Shown piece by piece: positions 11,846 through 22,609 of a DNA stretch of 64,000 nt. The position numbers were made by a program, and so were the translations under genes. The notes below the pieces were generated by a model, which saw only the letters and a list, made by a program, of their open reading frames with translations, made no database searches and was not told the DNA's origin. Each line of letters opens with the position of its first letter. The first letter of the stretch is position 1. The DNA is from Ariolimax columbianus (lineage: Eukaryota > Mollusca > Gastropoda > Stylommatophora > Arionidae): positions 32,238,386 through 32,302,385 of the forward strand of contig JAVGWX010000011.1 in assembly GCA_036924085.1 (NCBI GenBank), written 5' to 3'.

Positions 11846-11860
11846 AAAGGTGAGTGAGCA

Positions 11861-12494
11861 AGTTAAGGTAGCAGTGAAAAAGGCAAATGCAATGTTAGGT
11901 ATGATAAAAAGAAATATTAAACATAGAAGGAAGGAAGTAATAAAGTATAAAGCATTAGTTAGACCTAGATTGGAGTACTGTGTACAGGTGTGGAGTCCTT
12001 ATCATAGAGGGGATATAAACATGCTGAAAAGGATACAAAGAAAAGCGACAAAGCTGATAGTGGGATTCCAGAATTACAGTTATGAGGAAAGACTCAGAAA
12101 ACCGGCCTACGTTGTCTAGAACAGGGAAGATTTCGAGGTGACTTAATACAGGTTTATAAGATGATCAGAAGAATGGATAAATTAGACTATAACAAGCTTT
12201 TTAAAATACAGCCACTCACAAGAACAAGAGGACACAGCTACAAGCTGACTAATAGAGAGGTCCAGATTAGACATTAGGAAATATTTTTTTAGTCAGAGAG
12301 TGGTGACTGCTTGGAATAATTTTCCAGGGGAGGTAGTGGGGGCAGGAACAGTTAATGCATTTAAAAATAAATTGGATGTGCATATCTCTTAGAGCAAGAG
12401 GATGTAAATGTAACAGGTTGGATACAGACTCTGCAGGGTCTTCTAAACCAGTATAAAGACGTTAAGTCAAGTTAAGGTAAGTTAAGTTAAGGAA
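11861..12494 (+). pseudogene. CR1L C-terminal region and 3' tail
   Basis: 'AVKKANAMLGMIKRNIKHR', 'KALVRPRLEYCVQVWSPYH' and 'LKRIQRKATKLIVGF' continue the RT thumb of the CR1L protein exactly where it stopped at 9838. The end reads '[13 protein letters not shown]', typical of CR1/L2 C-termini. AGTTAAGGTAAGTTAAGTTAAGG at 12470-12494 is the simple-repeat 3' tail. Confidence 0.8.
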
Positions 12495-12504
12495 CTTCTA
12501 GGTC

Positions 12505-12830
12505 CAGTCGAACCACGTGATCAAAAACACGGAGACAGGCGACGGCGGACCAGAGTGTCCGAGATGTAGGAAAGACTCGTCTTTACAGACACCTCGACAT
12601 TACGGACGATATCGAAGAACCGAATACCGAAAACGGCTGCGCATATTAAAGGCATCGCGTCTTGATATGTCCTGTTTAAGTAAGATCCACGTTTCTGAAC
12701 CATACAGGAGGACAAGAATCACACACGTCTGATAAATACGAATTTTGGATCCGAGAGAGAGTCTGCCATTATTCCCCACCCGGCGAAGGTCGTTCATAGC
12801 CGATGTAGCAAGCCCGATCCGTCAGGCGCA
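12505..12830 (-). pseudogene. LINE C-terminal fragment
   Basis: The minus-strand reading 'KIRIYQTCVILVLLYGSETW' followed after a frameshift by 'FFDIVRNVEVSVKTSL' and 'VRRRLSP' matches the post-RT region of endonuclease/RT LINEs common in invertebrates. Only this part is present. Confidence 0.65.
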
Positions 12831-12944
12831 CTAATCGTATTTAGAATCAAGTGTTGCACAATGTGTAATGAAGTCCTATGGAAACAAATCGTCAAAACGA
12901 GACTTGAAAAACAATCAAACTAATTGAACAATTTGAACGTAGCA

Positions 12945-13290
12945 TCACGTACTAGGCGGATAAGCCAACGGTTCGAGGTGAGGGATTACGGCCGAACGCC
13001 TCTAAGCCAAAAATCCCGCCCAAAAGCAGCCCAGCACGAATGCAAAGGGAGGCTTCGACATGGTGGGGACCTCGGGGTCACGCTCCAGCCCCGCCCGGTC
13101 AAGCCGCAGAATGAGGTCTCTGCCGTCCGCTGATAAAAGTGGGCGGGAAGCTGCTCGATATTCACCCCATACGGCGATGAGGAATGAAATCATTTGTAGA
13201 AGACTTAGTTCTCGGTCGAGTGCCCTAAGCAGTAGATCAGCTACCTCACTGCGAACTGCTGAGACTCAACCCTTGACCATGTCCGCTCCC
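12945..13290 (+). pseudogene. 28S rRNA 3'-end fragment, first copy
   Basis: The sequence TGAGGGATTACGGCCGAACG followed by CCTCTAAGCC and ATCCCGCCC is the near-universal 3'-terminal region of metazoan 28S. Further on, AGCAGTAGATCAGCTACCTC and GAGACTCAACCCTTGACCAT correspond to the extreme 3' end of 28S. Point changes (ACTAGGCGGATAAGCC for ACTTGGCTGATAAGCC) mark it as non-functional. Confidence 0.85.
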
Positions 13291-13349
13291 TAGGCGGACA
13301 ACATCTCCGAGCAAGACTAGGCTTGTCACCTGGTCAAATGCACTATTTC

Positions 13350-13535
13350 GAGAGGAATCACAGGTCGCTGATATTTGGTCCACGTGCTTGGCTGATAAGC
13401 TACCATCTGAGGGATTACGGCCGAACGCCTCTAAGCCAGAATCCCGCCCAAAATCTCAGCACCGCTGAGATGGGAGGCTACGACATGGCTGGGGCTTGTG
13501 TCCCGGCCCGATCGAGCCGCAGGAATGCACCTGGT
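13350..13535 (+). pseudogene. 28S rRNA 3'-end fragment, second copy
   Basis: TCGAGAGGAATCACAGGTCG, GGTCCACGTGCTTGGCTGAT, then GATTACGGCCGAACGCCTCT and CAGAATCCCGCCC repeat the same 28S region. This copy starts about 35 bases further upstream in 28S than the first. It therefore follows in tandem after a short 3'ETS-like stretch (13291-13349), then diverges into the body of the retroelement. Confidence 0.85.
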
Positions 13536-14087
13536 AAAATGCACTCCTTCCTCGCTCTTTGCATCTGTCTGCTATCAGTCATTCCAATGGACGCAGAAGA
13601 GATGCAGTCCAGCGGACACTGCACCTCTTGTCCTATGGTGGCAAGCTCCCGGGTGGCGGGGAATGCTAGGCGTACCATCACTGCAGATGAGCCGAGAAAA
13701 TAGAGCGAGCAAAAAGATACCTCACTCATATGCATATGCTACGTTTCTGGCAGGACGTGACGATCCTGGGAAAAAGTCACACTGGACTGCCTCTCTTCCG
13801 GGATAGTACAAACTAGTACATAGTCCATCATATCATTGCCAAACGCTATAGACACGAGTAGGGAAGACTCGATAGTCCTGCATGACAACTTCCCAAGAGA
13901 GACAACTCTGACCAAAAACAACTGCTGCCTTGCAGTTAGGCTGGGGACAGCCAAAAGCTAAGGAGGGCAACCCTACAGAAACGCCTGTTGAAATTGGATG
14001 CACTGAGCCACTGGCTAACAAATTAAATCAGTGCAACGTAAATATCGCTGTAAACAGCGTACGATGAAGAAGAAGAAGAACGTAGCA

Positions 14088-14590
14088 CAGACACACTAAA
14101 GCCAACCAAGAAGTGAGAAAGAGATGCGGGAAAGACATTTGAAAACATATGGTAAGCGAGCAATAAAAGGACATTTGTAAGGCAAAATACAGGCGAACTC
14201 CTTAAATAATTACACGACAAATAATTAGACAGAAGAAATGTTGGCCAGAATATTTAGAAGAACATTCGAAAAGACCAGCGCTATAAGATTTCCCATACTT
14301 TCAGTATTCTGAAAAATAGCTGCAAGTAAATTCATAGAAACTAAATAAAAGAAAACATAAAGAACGCCATAACGTTTCTGATAGATTCCTAAAAATGCTG
14401 TTCCAGATAGTATTCAGTAATGTCAATCAAAACAGACAACGTCAACTCGACAGAGACGTTATCCAATTCTCTGGAAATGTTAGTCGCGAGTTGATGCCAG
14501 CTCATACTTGTGTATTCTGAACTATTATGTACGTTCCCATATCGCTTTCGTTCATCTTTGGGACTTTATAAATATGTAGCTAGTTCATTT
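14088..14590. other. No gene recognised
   Basis: I found no coding similarity or obvious repeat. The sequence flanks the 28S-headed retroelement on one side and the AT microsatellite on the other. Confidence 0.4.
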
Positions 14591-14595
14591 CGTAT

Positions 14596-14599
14596 ATAT

Positions 14600-14690
<91 letters not shown>
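14596..14690. repeat. (AT)n microsatellite
   Basis: About 95 bases of nearly uninterrupted AT dinucleotides, with one interruption near 14611. Confidence 0.95.
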
Positions 14691-14692
<2 letters not shown>

Positions 14693-14779
14693 GATAATTT
14701 AATAAAAACATTGTAAAATTTTGATGAAGTTCAAAGTACTGACAAAAACTATTGTTGTTCGTCCATCACGAGTAATGAA

Positions 14780-15255
14780 GACCTTTACTTTTTGCACCTA
14801 GGCAGTATTTCCAGTCGAGCAAACTGTAATTCCGAGTTGTGGATGGGTGCGGAGATGGCTGAGGAGTCCGAATTGGGATGTGCATCATACTCGCAGGCAG
14901 TGGAAGCATGGAAAGTTTTGCTTCGCGAGACGGTGATCATGATTGTCAGCAAATCCATGTATCTCATCCGATTTATTGCTCAGCCAGGAGTCCAGCAGCT
15001 GACGCAGCTTTTTGACCGTAGTTTAGCTTGTCGTTGGACTTACTCTCTCCGCTTCGCCGCTCGCCGGTCGCCACAGGGCTCGACTGTGTTAGTACCGGAT
15101 AAAATGAAAAGAGAATGACTTGCGCTATGAATTTGATTTAAGTGGGGAAGGGTTGCGCAGTTCGTCGACCTCATTCTCTTGCCCGAGTCCAATTTAAAGT
15201 GGCAAGACAAGTCAGGACGACTAGATACGGACGACTGGATATGGACTTGGATATG
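14780..15255. repeat. Dispersed repeat related to LINE-D 5' sequence
   Basis: TTTGATTTAAGTGGGGAAGG, CCTCATTCTCTTGCCCGAGT and the GTGGCAAGACA that follows resemble 34730-34810. A complementary version lies at 57680-57760, in the region upstream of the LINE-D endonuclease. A second related piece follows at about 15700-15840. The extent is approximate. Confidence 0.45.
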
Positions 15256-15287
15256 GACAAAAAACTATTATTAACCCATTGACTTAC

Positions 15288-15491
15288 TTGTAGCTGCTGT
15301 AAATATTTCACCGATGCCAACAAGCACAAACTGAGGTATTTGTGCGAAAACAGACAAATTTGATGCAGTGAAATTCTTGTTCGCCAAAGTCTGAATATGA
15401 AATCCGCCTGGCATTTTTATGTACTCCTTGCGATAAATTTCCACAATGCCAGCTACTACAACCGCAAGAGTTGAGAATAACAGCCCTAAAC
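15288..15491 (-). CDS. SLC15A4-like: SLC15 (POT) peptide/histidine transporter, internal exon C
   Basis: This 204-nt exon is bounded by an acceptor (CAATTATCCAG) and a donor (A|GTAAGT). It begins with two bases that complete the Gly codon opened by the exon at 48346-48532. It encodes one membrane span ('LGLLFSTLAVVVAGIVEIYR'), a ~20-residue lumenal-type loop with a glycosylation-like NFT, and a second span with 'SVFAQIPQFVLVGIGEIF'. The Q-I-P-Q and G-E-(I/V)-F pattern with an embedded Glu is a hallmark of POT/SLC15 transporters, where that Glu takes part in substrate or proton handling. The family imports di-/tripeptides or histidine with protons, and PHT1 acts on endolysosomal membranes. Assignment to the A4 type is by remembered similarity. 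The exon ends one base into a codon. No following exon was found downstream. Confidence 0.85.
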
Positions 15492-15577
15492 CTGGATAAT
15501 TGAAAAAAAACGAATAGAATGTTATTTTATTTATCTCAATCTCCAATATGCATAATACATACATGCGCGCGCATATA

Positions 15578-15618
15578 CACACATACACACACACACACAC
15601 GGACGCACAAACACACAC
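15578..15618. repeat. CA-rich microsatellite
   Basis: ACACATACACACACACACAC and flanking interrupted CA and CG steps, lying about 90 bases 5' of exon C on the gene strand, within the intron. Confidence 0.85.
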
Positions 15619-15639
15619 CCATTCATCCTGATTACGTCA

Positions 15640-15845
15640 TTGGTTGCCTATCGCATGCGATGATGACGACATACAGTTTTGCCTTGATGATGTAACTTGA
15701 GTTGCATGGCGATTATAATGAGGAAGAAACTGAGCTGATCATCAATCTCACTCTCTTGTCTCGAACTACGCTGGTCTAGTGGCAAGACATTAGTCAAGAC
15801 GACTGGAAGCAGCTCAGGATACGGAAACTCTGGTCTCACCACATT
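15640..15845. repeat. Dispersed repeat fragment (LINE-D 5'-like)
   Basis: AATCTCACTCTCTTGTCTCG, GGTCTAGTGGCAAGACATTA and GTCAAGACGACTGGAAGCAG parallel the 15170-15250 and 34770-34830 repeats. No coding content. Confidence 0.4.
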
Positions 15846-16145
15846 GGGACACTTTAAAACTTACGGTATTCGATCGCACACTGTTTCTGTATATCACTTT
15901 GATATGCGAGTTCGTGACTTATCTACCATAGCGACGTCCAAAAGACTCTGTAGAGTTTGTACACAACCAGTTTCTCATTCCATTCGTGTATTTCGTTACA
16001 AAGTGACAATTGAAATATTCATGTTCCTCGAAGTCTTCCTCCATCCTCTGTTGTTTACTTATAAATTGGCCAGCATGAAGAAGTGCACTAATGATGTTAC
16101 ACACACAGATACACATACTTGTATATGTGTGTGGATGGGAGATTT

Positions 16146-16151
16146 TGTGTG

Positions 16152-16183
<32 letters not shown>

Positions 16184-16209
16184 TGAGTGTGTGTGTGTGT
16201 GTGTGTGTC
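16146..16209. repeat. (GT)n / (GTGC)n microsatellite
   Basis: TGTGTGTGTGTG runs interrupted by CGTGCGTGCGTGCGTG. Confidence 0.95.
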
Positions 16210-16529
16210 ATATGTCAGTCTCGAGAATCAATTGACTTTTGCGGTAGTCAGTGAGTAGTCTAATGTCCTGTTGCTTTTGCCACTGTCGCACAAGTTTGAG
16301 TCTGCATTTTGCCGCAGCTTTGCTTCTCCAGCCTGCATGCCAACCTGCATGACCTGCCTCTAGACAATTCTGTTTTGGGCAAATTCCTCCCATTTTGAGG
16401 TGTTCATGTCTAGTGCTTTCAGGCAGGCTTAAGACGTCTTTATAGCAGGGAAAGGGCCTACCTTTGTTACGGTTTCCAGATGCTACCTCTCCGTTTGAGA
16501 TGTCTGTTTGAATTCGCCCATTTTATATT

Positions 16530-16900
16530 TGTTATACGTATCCCAACCATTGAAAACAGACTGGCAAGGTTAACCATGCTTAATCTTGCGAGACTCAAAG
16601 CTAAAACCCAGATCAGAGAAGTTACTGTCAGGGACTTGTTATTAGCTGATAATGCTGCAATTATTACGCACATTATGCATGATATATATCGATTGATATA
16701 TCTCTCTCAGGCGTGCAAAGATTTTGGCCTTCCAATAAGCCTGAATAAAACAGATGTGCTTGGACAAGACCAACCATCGCAGCCTTCATTGTCGATAATT
16801 ACGAACTGGCAACTGTAGATCAGTTCAATTACCTGGGGTCCCTCATCAATGATAAGCTATCCCCAGACCACAGATAAGGCAATCGTATTAGTAAAGTACT
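16530..16900 (+). pseudogene. LINE-D-like RT fragment
   Basis: 'LNLARLKAKTQIREVTVRDL', 'LLLADNAAIITH' (degenerate F/YADD block, catalytic second Asp lost), 'QACKDFGLPISLNKTDVLGQ' and, after a frameshift, 'DQFNYLGSLINDKLSPD' give the RT palm and connector of an endonuclease/RT LINE. The ADN replacing ADD shows it is inactive. Confidence 0.7.
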
Positions 16901-17129
16901 GCATGGAAAGACGCAGCTGAAACGACAGCTTTAAACTCCAAACACAAAAAGAAAAAATTACTGAGTGGATGACACCTGCTGCAAATTCCAAGAAAGAAAT
17001 ACAGCAAAATGTAAACCTCCATGCAGCAACAACACTTATTGCAAATGAGAATTGCAAGAAGGCGTATGCCTCACTTAGATCAGGTTAGGTCATCCCGTAA
17101 CCAGTGAGATCGTTATGGCACACATGAAA

Positions 17130-19800
17130 ACATCCTCACAGCGCCACGCCACCCTTCACTGTCATCGGCAGCTGTCTGTGCCTTTTCTGGTCGGAGATTG
17201 GTCCATTCTTTTTTGTTATTCTCACACCTCGTTTTGGGACAGCCTCTTCACCGTCTGCATTGCACATTTTCGTGCAGGATCGTATTTGCAAGACCATTTC
17301 CTCTCGATATGTGACCGTACCAGGCGAGTTTCCTTTTTTTGACAGTTACCAATAGTTCTTCAAAAGACCATATTGCTGTGGAAATTCTTTCTCATTTGTA
17401 ACTCGAACTTTTACGTGACGTTTTCGGAAAAGGAAAAGTCTTCGGAAACTTCTCATCTTCAAGGCATGTATTCTTCGCTAAAGGTCAGCTGTAATTGTCC
17501 ATATCTCACAAGCATAGAGGAATATTCACATGACCAATGTACGCATTAATCTGATTTTCGTGCATAGTGCTAACTGTTTATATTGCCAGATTTTGGTAAA
17601 ACCACTTCAAATTCCTGGCCATTAGCTTTTATCCTACTGTTAAAGCCCTTGGCGTTGTTGGTCTTTAATTTTGTCTTTCCAGCCTTTATCTCCATACCAT
17701 AATCAAGAGCTGTTTCATCGAGCCTTTCTGACCCATTCCTGAAGTTCTGTTTCTGAACCCGCCAACCCGTCCATGTCATCTGCAAAACGAAGGCTGCTAA
17801 TCGTTCGGCTCCCTATCTTGACAGTGCCATGTATCTCACTCATAATTCCCTCAAGAATATATTGGAAAAAAGTTGGATAGAATGTACAACCTTGTCTCAC
17901 ACCAACTGATGTGCGAAGCCAGTCCCCACGCCTCCCATTCACAAGAACTGCGCTGGACGCTTTGTCACACAGGTTTTCAAGGACCTTTATAATATTTACG
18001 TTGAATTTATACATCATCATGGTTGCCCATAGCGCTTTATGCCATACTCTATCAAACGCCTTCCTGAAATCAACAAACACATGATACAGTTTTTGCTGCT
18101 GTTCTATGTATTTTTCGCTTAGCAGCTTTCTATTAAAAATATGTTCTGTAGTGATTCTTCCCTATCTGAACTCTGCCTGCTCCTCAGCAATGATGTTCTC
18201 TGCTTGGGGTTTCAATCGGTCGAGGATTAATCTAAGCATGACCTTGCTAGGGTGGCTGATGACGCTTATTGTTCTGTAATTTTGGCACAGCTTTAGGTTT
18301 CCAGACTTAGGTAGCGGTATAACCATTGATTCTGTCCATAAGTCCGGCCAGTTTCCTGTTCGCCCATATTCTGTTGCAGATGTGTGTCATACCTTCCACC
18401 ACTACCTCCCCACCTGCCTGTAAGAGCTCTGCTGGTATATTTTCCACGTCGGCCGCCTTCCCTCTTCTCAATGTCTTTACCACTGCAGCTACTCTTCCTT
18501 CGTTTTCAGTTGATTATCCACTATAGTTGTTGGTGTTTGAGGGATTGTTTTCTCAGGTTCGTCATAGTTGTAAAACTCGGAAGAGTAATCTGCCCATCGT
18601 GTCAGTACGTCATTGTCCTCAATAAGGCACTTGCCGATTTTATTCTGGATCATAAAGTTTCTGCCTTGTCTTGTTGTTACCAGTTCTTTGACCCCCTTGT
18701 ATATTCTTTTATCGTCATTTCTGTCTAATATCTCATTGATGTTTGCACATTGCTCACATATCCACCCATTTTTTGCCTCTTATCTTTTGTTGTATCGCTT
18801 TCTTGACCTTTTTATATCTGCCGACCTCATCAAGTGAATTTTTTAGTTTTTCAGTGATCTTCTTCTATCATGAAGGTCTAGAATTTTGTTTGTCACCCAT
18901 GGCTTCTTTTTTTGTTTGGTGGCAACTTATGATCTCTGTTGCCGTATCTATGAGTGCTGACTTAATAGACTCTGTTACTGTATCGGTATCCAGTCCCTCT
19001 CTAAGAGCCAACATTGGAGCAAATCTCCCTCCTACCCTCGATAGGAAGACTTCGTTGATAGGGTCTTTTAGTTTGTCCAGGTCAAACTTTAGCCACTTCT
19101 TTCTGTGCTACTCTCTTCAATTGTAGACGCACAGTCATCATAGCAAGATCTTGGTCGCTTCCTATATCCGCTCAGGGAAAACTTCTCGTTCTGTCGGTGT
19201 TGATGCCAGATCTAAACCTTCTATGGACCAATATATAATCAATTTGGCTGTGCACTTCATTGTTTGGGTTATGCAATGTCCCAGCGTCTAGGCGTCTTGT
19301 TAAACCCGAACGTGTTTGCTACCAACATCTTATTGCATCGTGCAAATTCTACGAGTCATTAGTTTCCTTGTTTCCGTATGGACCACATGTTATGAACTGC
19401 ATCTTCTCTATTATTTTCTTTCCAATCCCCTTGGACTACCAATATGTCCTTTGTTTGGCGTTTAGGTTATTAGACTCAGAAGTTGATCATAGAATGCTTT
19501 TATTTCACAATCTTCATAGTCTGCAGTGGGTCCGTTGCACTGTATTATGGTAATATTTAAACGGTGCTGCATTTAGCCGTAAGATGATAAAACGGCCAGA
19601 TATTGGACGGCATTCAAATATGCATCTGGCTGTGTCTTTATGTACCAGTTTCCTCACTCCATATACATGTTTGTCCTCTCTGCTCCTGAAGTAGAACTTG
19701 TGGCTCTCCTCTGTGGTAAACTCACCAAAGTTTTTTCCCCTAGCCTCGCATATACTCAGGATGTTCCACCGGTAGTTCTTCATATCGTGTGTTAGATCAT
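17130..19800 (-). mobile_element. LINE-C, near full-length but degenerate
   Basis: On the minus strand, an endonuclease start appears at 19790-19510 ('MKNYRWNILSICEARGKNFG', 'REDKHVYGVRKLVHKD'). RT follows at about 18350-17570: 'QNYRTISVISHPSKVMLRLI', 'VFVDFRKAFDRVWHKALWAT' (catalytic Asp), 'GVRQGC' and 'SSLRFADDMDGLAG' (catalytic FADD). The C-terminal LINE region runs to about 17130. The order EN-RT without RNase H and the wording resemble endonuclease/RT LINEs abundant in molluscs. Stops and frameshifts are frequent between blocks, so it is dead. It lies in intron 2 of the SLC15 gene, in the same orientation as the gene. Confidence 0.75.
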
Positions 19801-19839
19801 TGATTTTATCACATAGTGTGCATTGGTAGGTTTGTGCTC

Positions 19840-22590
19840 GGCATTGCAGCCCAGCGATGTCGGGGTCGGCTAGCTCTTCTTCTGAGGGGCGAAAAGTGAT
19901 ATGAGTAGCCTGCCTATAAAGTCTTTTACTTCTTCTTTGTATTTGGTTTCGTATGCTCGTTTTATGCCACTAGATGGGCTGCCTCCATGAAGTGACACGT
20001 CAGTCGCAGGTCCTCAATGGTTCCCCACAGTTTGTCTTGTATGTTTCTCTCCTCGGGCCAGGTCTTCTCACGGGAGTCTTGGTGTAGTGGACATGTTTGC
20101 AGGATGTATTCTGGAGTCTGGGGGTCCTCTCTGACATGTACACTGTGCAGTCTGTGCTGCTTTCATTTTATGCATGTGTGCATTTAGTTTGCAATGACCT
20201 GTTCTGAGGCGAAAAATTGTGGTATACTGTTTCTTATTCAGTCTATTGATTGGGTCCTGTGGGTATTTACTGTTTGTTCTCTCTATCCACTGTTGTTTAT
20301 ATTTTTTTGGGGATGTTTGCCTTGACTTCTGGCAGTGACACTGGGTGGGTGAATTGTTCTCTTTGTCTTCCCTCCCTGGCTAGCCTGTCCGCCCATTCAT
20401 TCCCAGGTATGCCGCAGTGAGCTGGAATCCACTGGAGGGTGATTTTATTGTGGTCTGAGAGTTTGTTTAGCTGGCATATCAGTTCCCTTTCAAATCTATT
20501 TCGTGGTTCTCTTTGTGTGGCCTGCAAGATGTCCATGCAGTCGCACAAAAACACTATTTTGTTATCCTTTAACCCCTTTTCATCCAATAGTTTGACTGCT
20601 TCAATTATTGCCTGTTGCTCTGTTATTAGATTTGTCGAGGGCTCCTGGGCAGCACTTGCTTTTTCTAGAACGGTTCCATCCTGTAGAAATATGACGAGTC
20701 CCGCCCCCCCCCCCCTTTCCTCAATGCTTCATCTGATGATCCATAGGTGTAGACGTGCGTCCACATGGGTTGAGGATAAGCGTCTCCAATATGCTTTAGG
20801 GTTTTTTCTCTCAATGCATGGTCTGATTCTTCCACCTTTCTATCGATACCTCGTGGTATTGATTTTTCCGCTGCCTCTGTGATGATGTTTGTAAGTGTTG
20901 CAGCGTTTCGTCTTACATTGATTGATGTGAAGGGTGTTTTTAGTTCGTCTTCAGTTAAGCGCTTGTAGAGGTTCCAGTCTGCTCTTTTATAATTCCAGCT
21001 GGCTGTCTTCTTTCTGTTTATGGGTAGTTCTAAATCTGCTATTGTGATCATGACTGGTTTGTGATCACTACCTCCAAGCTGCCTCATTACCTCTCTTTTT
21101 GTGCGCCTCTGGATGTTCTCAGTTGCCATTGCCAGGTCAGGCGTGCTCTGTGTTCTCCAGCATCTTGAGTAAAAGGTTGGCTCTGTGTCTGGTTCGTTTA
21201 TTATAATGAGAAGATTTTCCACCATCCAATCCTCCACCTCCTCTCCTCTTGTATCCATGGTGTTGTAGCCCCAACTTGGAGAGTGGCTGTTGGAGAGTGG
21301 CTAGTGGAATTCTATCTAGTTCCAGGTTTTTGCTATTGGGACAGTAATAATTTGTAGTGGTTTTGGGAGGATATGTATTTTGACTGTCAGATGTTCAGGC
21401 CCATTGATGCTGCTGGAGGTTTCTGTGGCGGCTATGGAGTTTTTTACTAGTGTGATGATACCTCCTTTGTGACTCTCTCTGTCCAACCTGTGTCTTTCAT
21501 ATCCCCTAATACCAAAGCGTCTATCTGCAATTAGATGTGTTTCTTGTATGCACATGACATCTATCTTGTGCTCATACAGGAAGTTGTGCAGTTCTAGCTT
21601 CTTTCCCATCACCCCCTCTGCGTTCCATTGTGCAATCTTTAGAGTGTTGTGTAGTCCAGTATCTTTTTTCTGCTTAATCCTGGTACACCGTGGATCCTTC
21701 GAGGCTTCGGATCCGGCGCTGCCTCCACCTGGTGGCAGTCCACGGAGGCAGCCCCATATCTTGTGATATATCTGAGCATACTCATTAACCGTATATGCGT
21801 ACATGTCCTTTTCCATTTCTGGGTACCCACGCCCTTCTGGCCGGCATATTCCGTCTTAGGTGGGGGAAGTTTTGGAGTCTTCCTATCCATGTCCCGGATC
21901 ATCCAAATACTGTCTGCCAGGCTTCAGTTGCTTTTCTTTTAACCAGGGTAGCTCCATAGGTGTGACTTTGGTGGGGATCGGTTCATGTCCACGTGGCGGT
22001 GGGCCCAGCATCTGCTGCACCTGACGGAGGGGAACACTCCCCCGAGGGTTTCTGTTTGGGTTACCCCACCCATAGTCTGCTATTTTATTCCTTCAGGCAT
22101 TGGGAGTCCGGTTTGTCAGCGCCGGATATTCGCTGCTCGCTATTGCCATGTTAGTTTAAACGGGGAGCACCGGACCCAGCTAGTGGACCACTCGGGAAGG
22201 TACGGTTGGCTTGATTGGCAGAGGCTGTACGTTAGCATAGGCATTTCCCTTTTTTTTTGTGAGATCTGTACCAACCCTTACTCCCCTGCCGATAAAGCGA
22301 ACACTCAAGTCAACCTCACCTTCAAGTGGTGCACACTGCGAAACTATGGCCGCGACGCTGTAGGCAAACATGGCAATGACTCGCCTGGGAAGACGTGCTC
22401 CTCCAGGTCAGGTGCAGATGTTGGCCCGCACCGGCTTTGATAGGAGATGGGCTCCGCCAAGAGATAACCTCCCAAGATTGACCCATGAAGACACCATCAC
22501 AATCAACTAGCTATTCCGGCTCGATTGCAGCCCGCGTTAACAATGACTGCGCCTGCCGTCCCACAACAGGGCGGAGTTGATAAGTGTGCT
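19840..22590 (-). mobile_element. LINE-B (EN + RNase H, RT deleted)
   Basis: The 5' part (about 22590-21820) is a GC-richer leader. The endonuclease is at 21700-21000: 'LKIAQWNAEGVMGKKLELHN', 'IDVMCIQETHLIADRRFGIR', 'ESHKGGIITLVKNSIA', then 'STPDLAM' and 'LGGSDHKPVMITI' (conserved SDH). At about 20760 the frame jumps straight to RNase H ('MWTHVYTYGSSDEALRKGGG'), followed by 'IVFLCDCMD' and 'LQWIPAHCGIPGNEWADRLA' (20587-20297). The RT domain expected between them is missing, so this copy has an internal deletion or is a deletion derivative. In the first RNase H motif TDGS is replaced by TYGS, removing a catalytic Asp. Confidence 0.75.
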
Positions 22591-22609
22591 TATAGGGGAA
22601 CCATAAAGC

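Larger units (their letters stand above)
5255..12494 (+). mobile_element. CR1/L2-like LINE (CR1L), broken by three nested insertions
   Basis: Pieces in the same orientation assemble in order into one element. Endonuclease is at 5270-5538 and 5941-6430, the endonuclease-RT linker and RT at 8386-9838, and the C-terminal domain at 11861-12360. The 3' end is a (TAAGT)n-like tail at about 12450-12494. The gaps are exactly filled by a LINE-A fragment (5539-5940, minus), an RTE copy (about 6440-8385, plus) and a poly(A) retroposon (9839-11845, plus). Many stops and frameshifts show it is dead, and it must be older than all three insertions. Confidence 0.8.
12945..14077 (+). mobile_element. 28S-rRNA-headed SINE-like retroelement with TSD
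   Basis: The unit is bounded by GAACGTAGCA on both sides (12935-12944 and 14078-14087). It starts inside the 3' region of 28S rRNA, at the TCACGTACTTGGC motif. It carries a duplicated 28S 3' end, then a ~550-bp non-rRNA body, and ends in CAGCGTACGATGAAGAAGAAG. That tail resembles the 3' end of LINE-A (GACTGCGTACGAAGAAGAAG at 5539). The same body recurs at 42440-42965. An rRNA head, a unique body and a LINE-matching tail fit a SINE of the rRNA-derived type. It has no coding capacity. An alternative is a chimeric retrocopy of an rDNA read-through transcript. Confidence 0.75.

Noticed and set aside
1..15287. The next 3' exon of the SLC15A4-like gene
   Set aside because: I looked on the minus strand for the expected last spans of a POT transporter and found nothing convincing. 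It may lie beyond the window edge.
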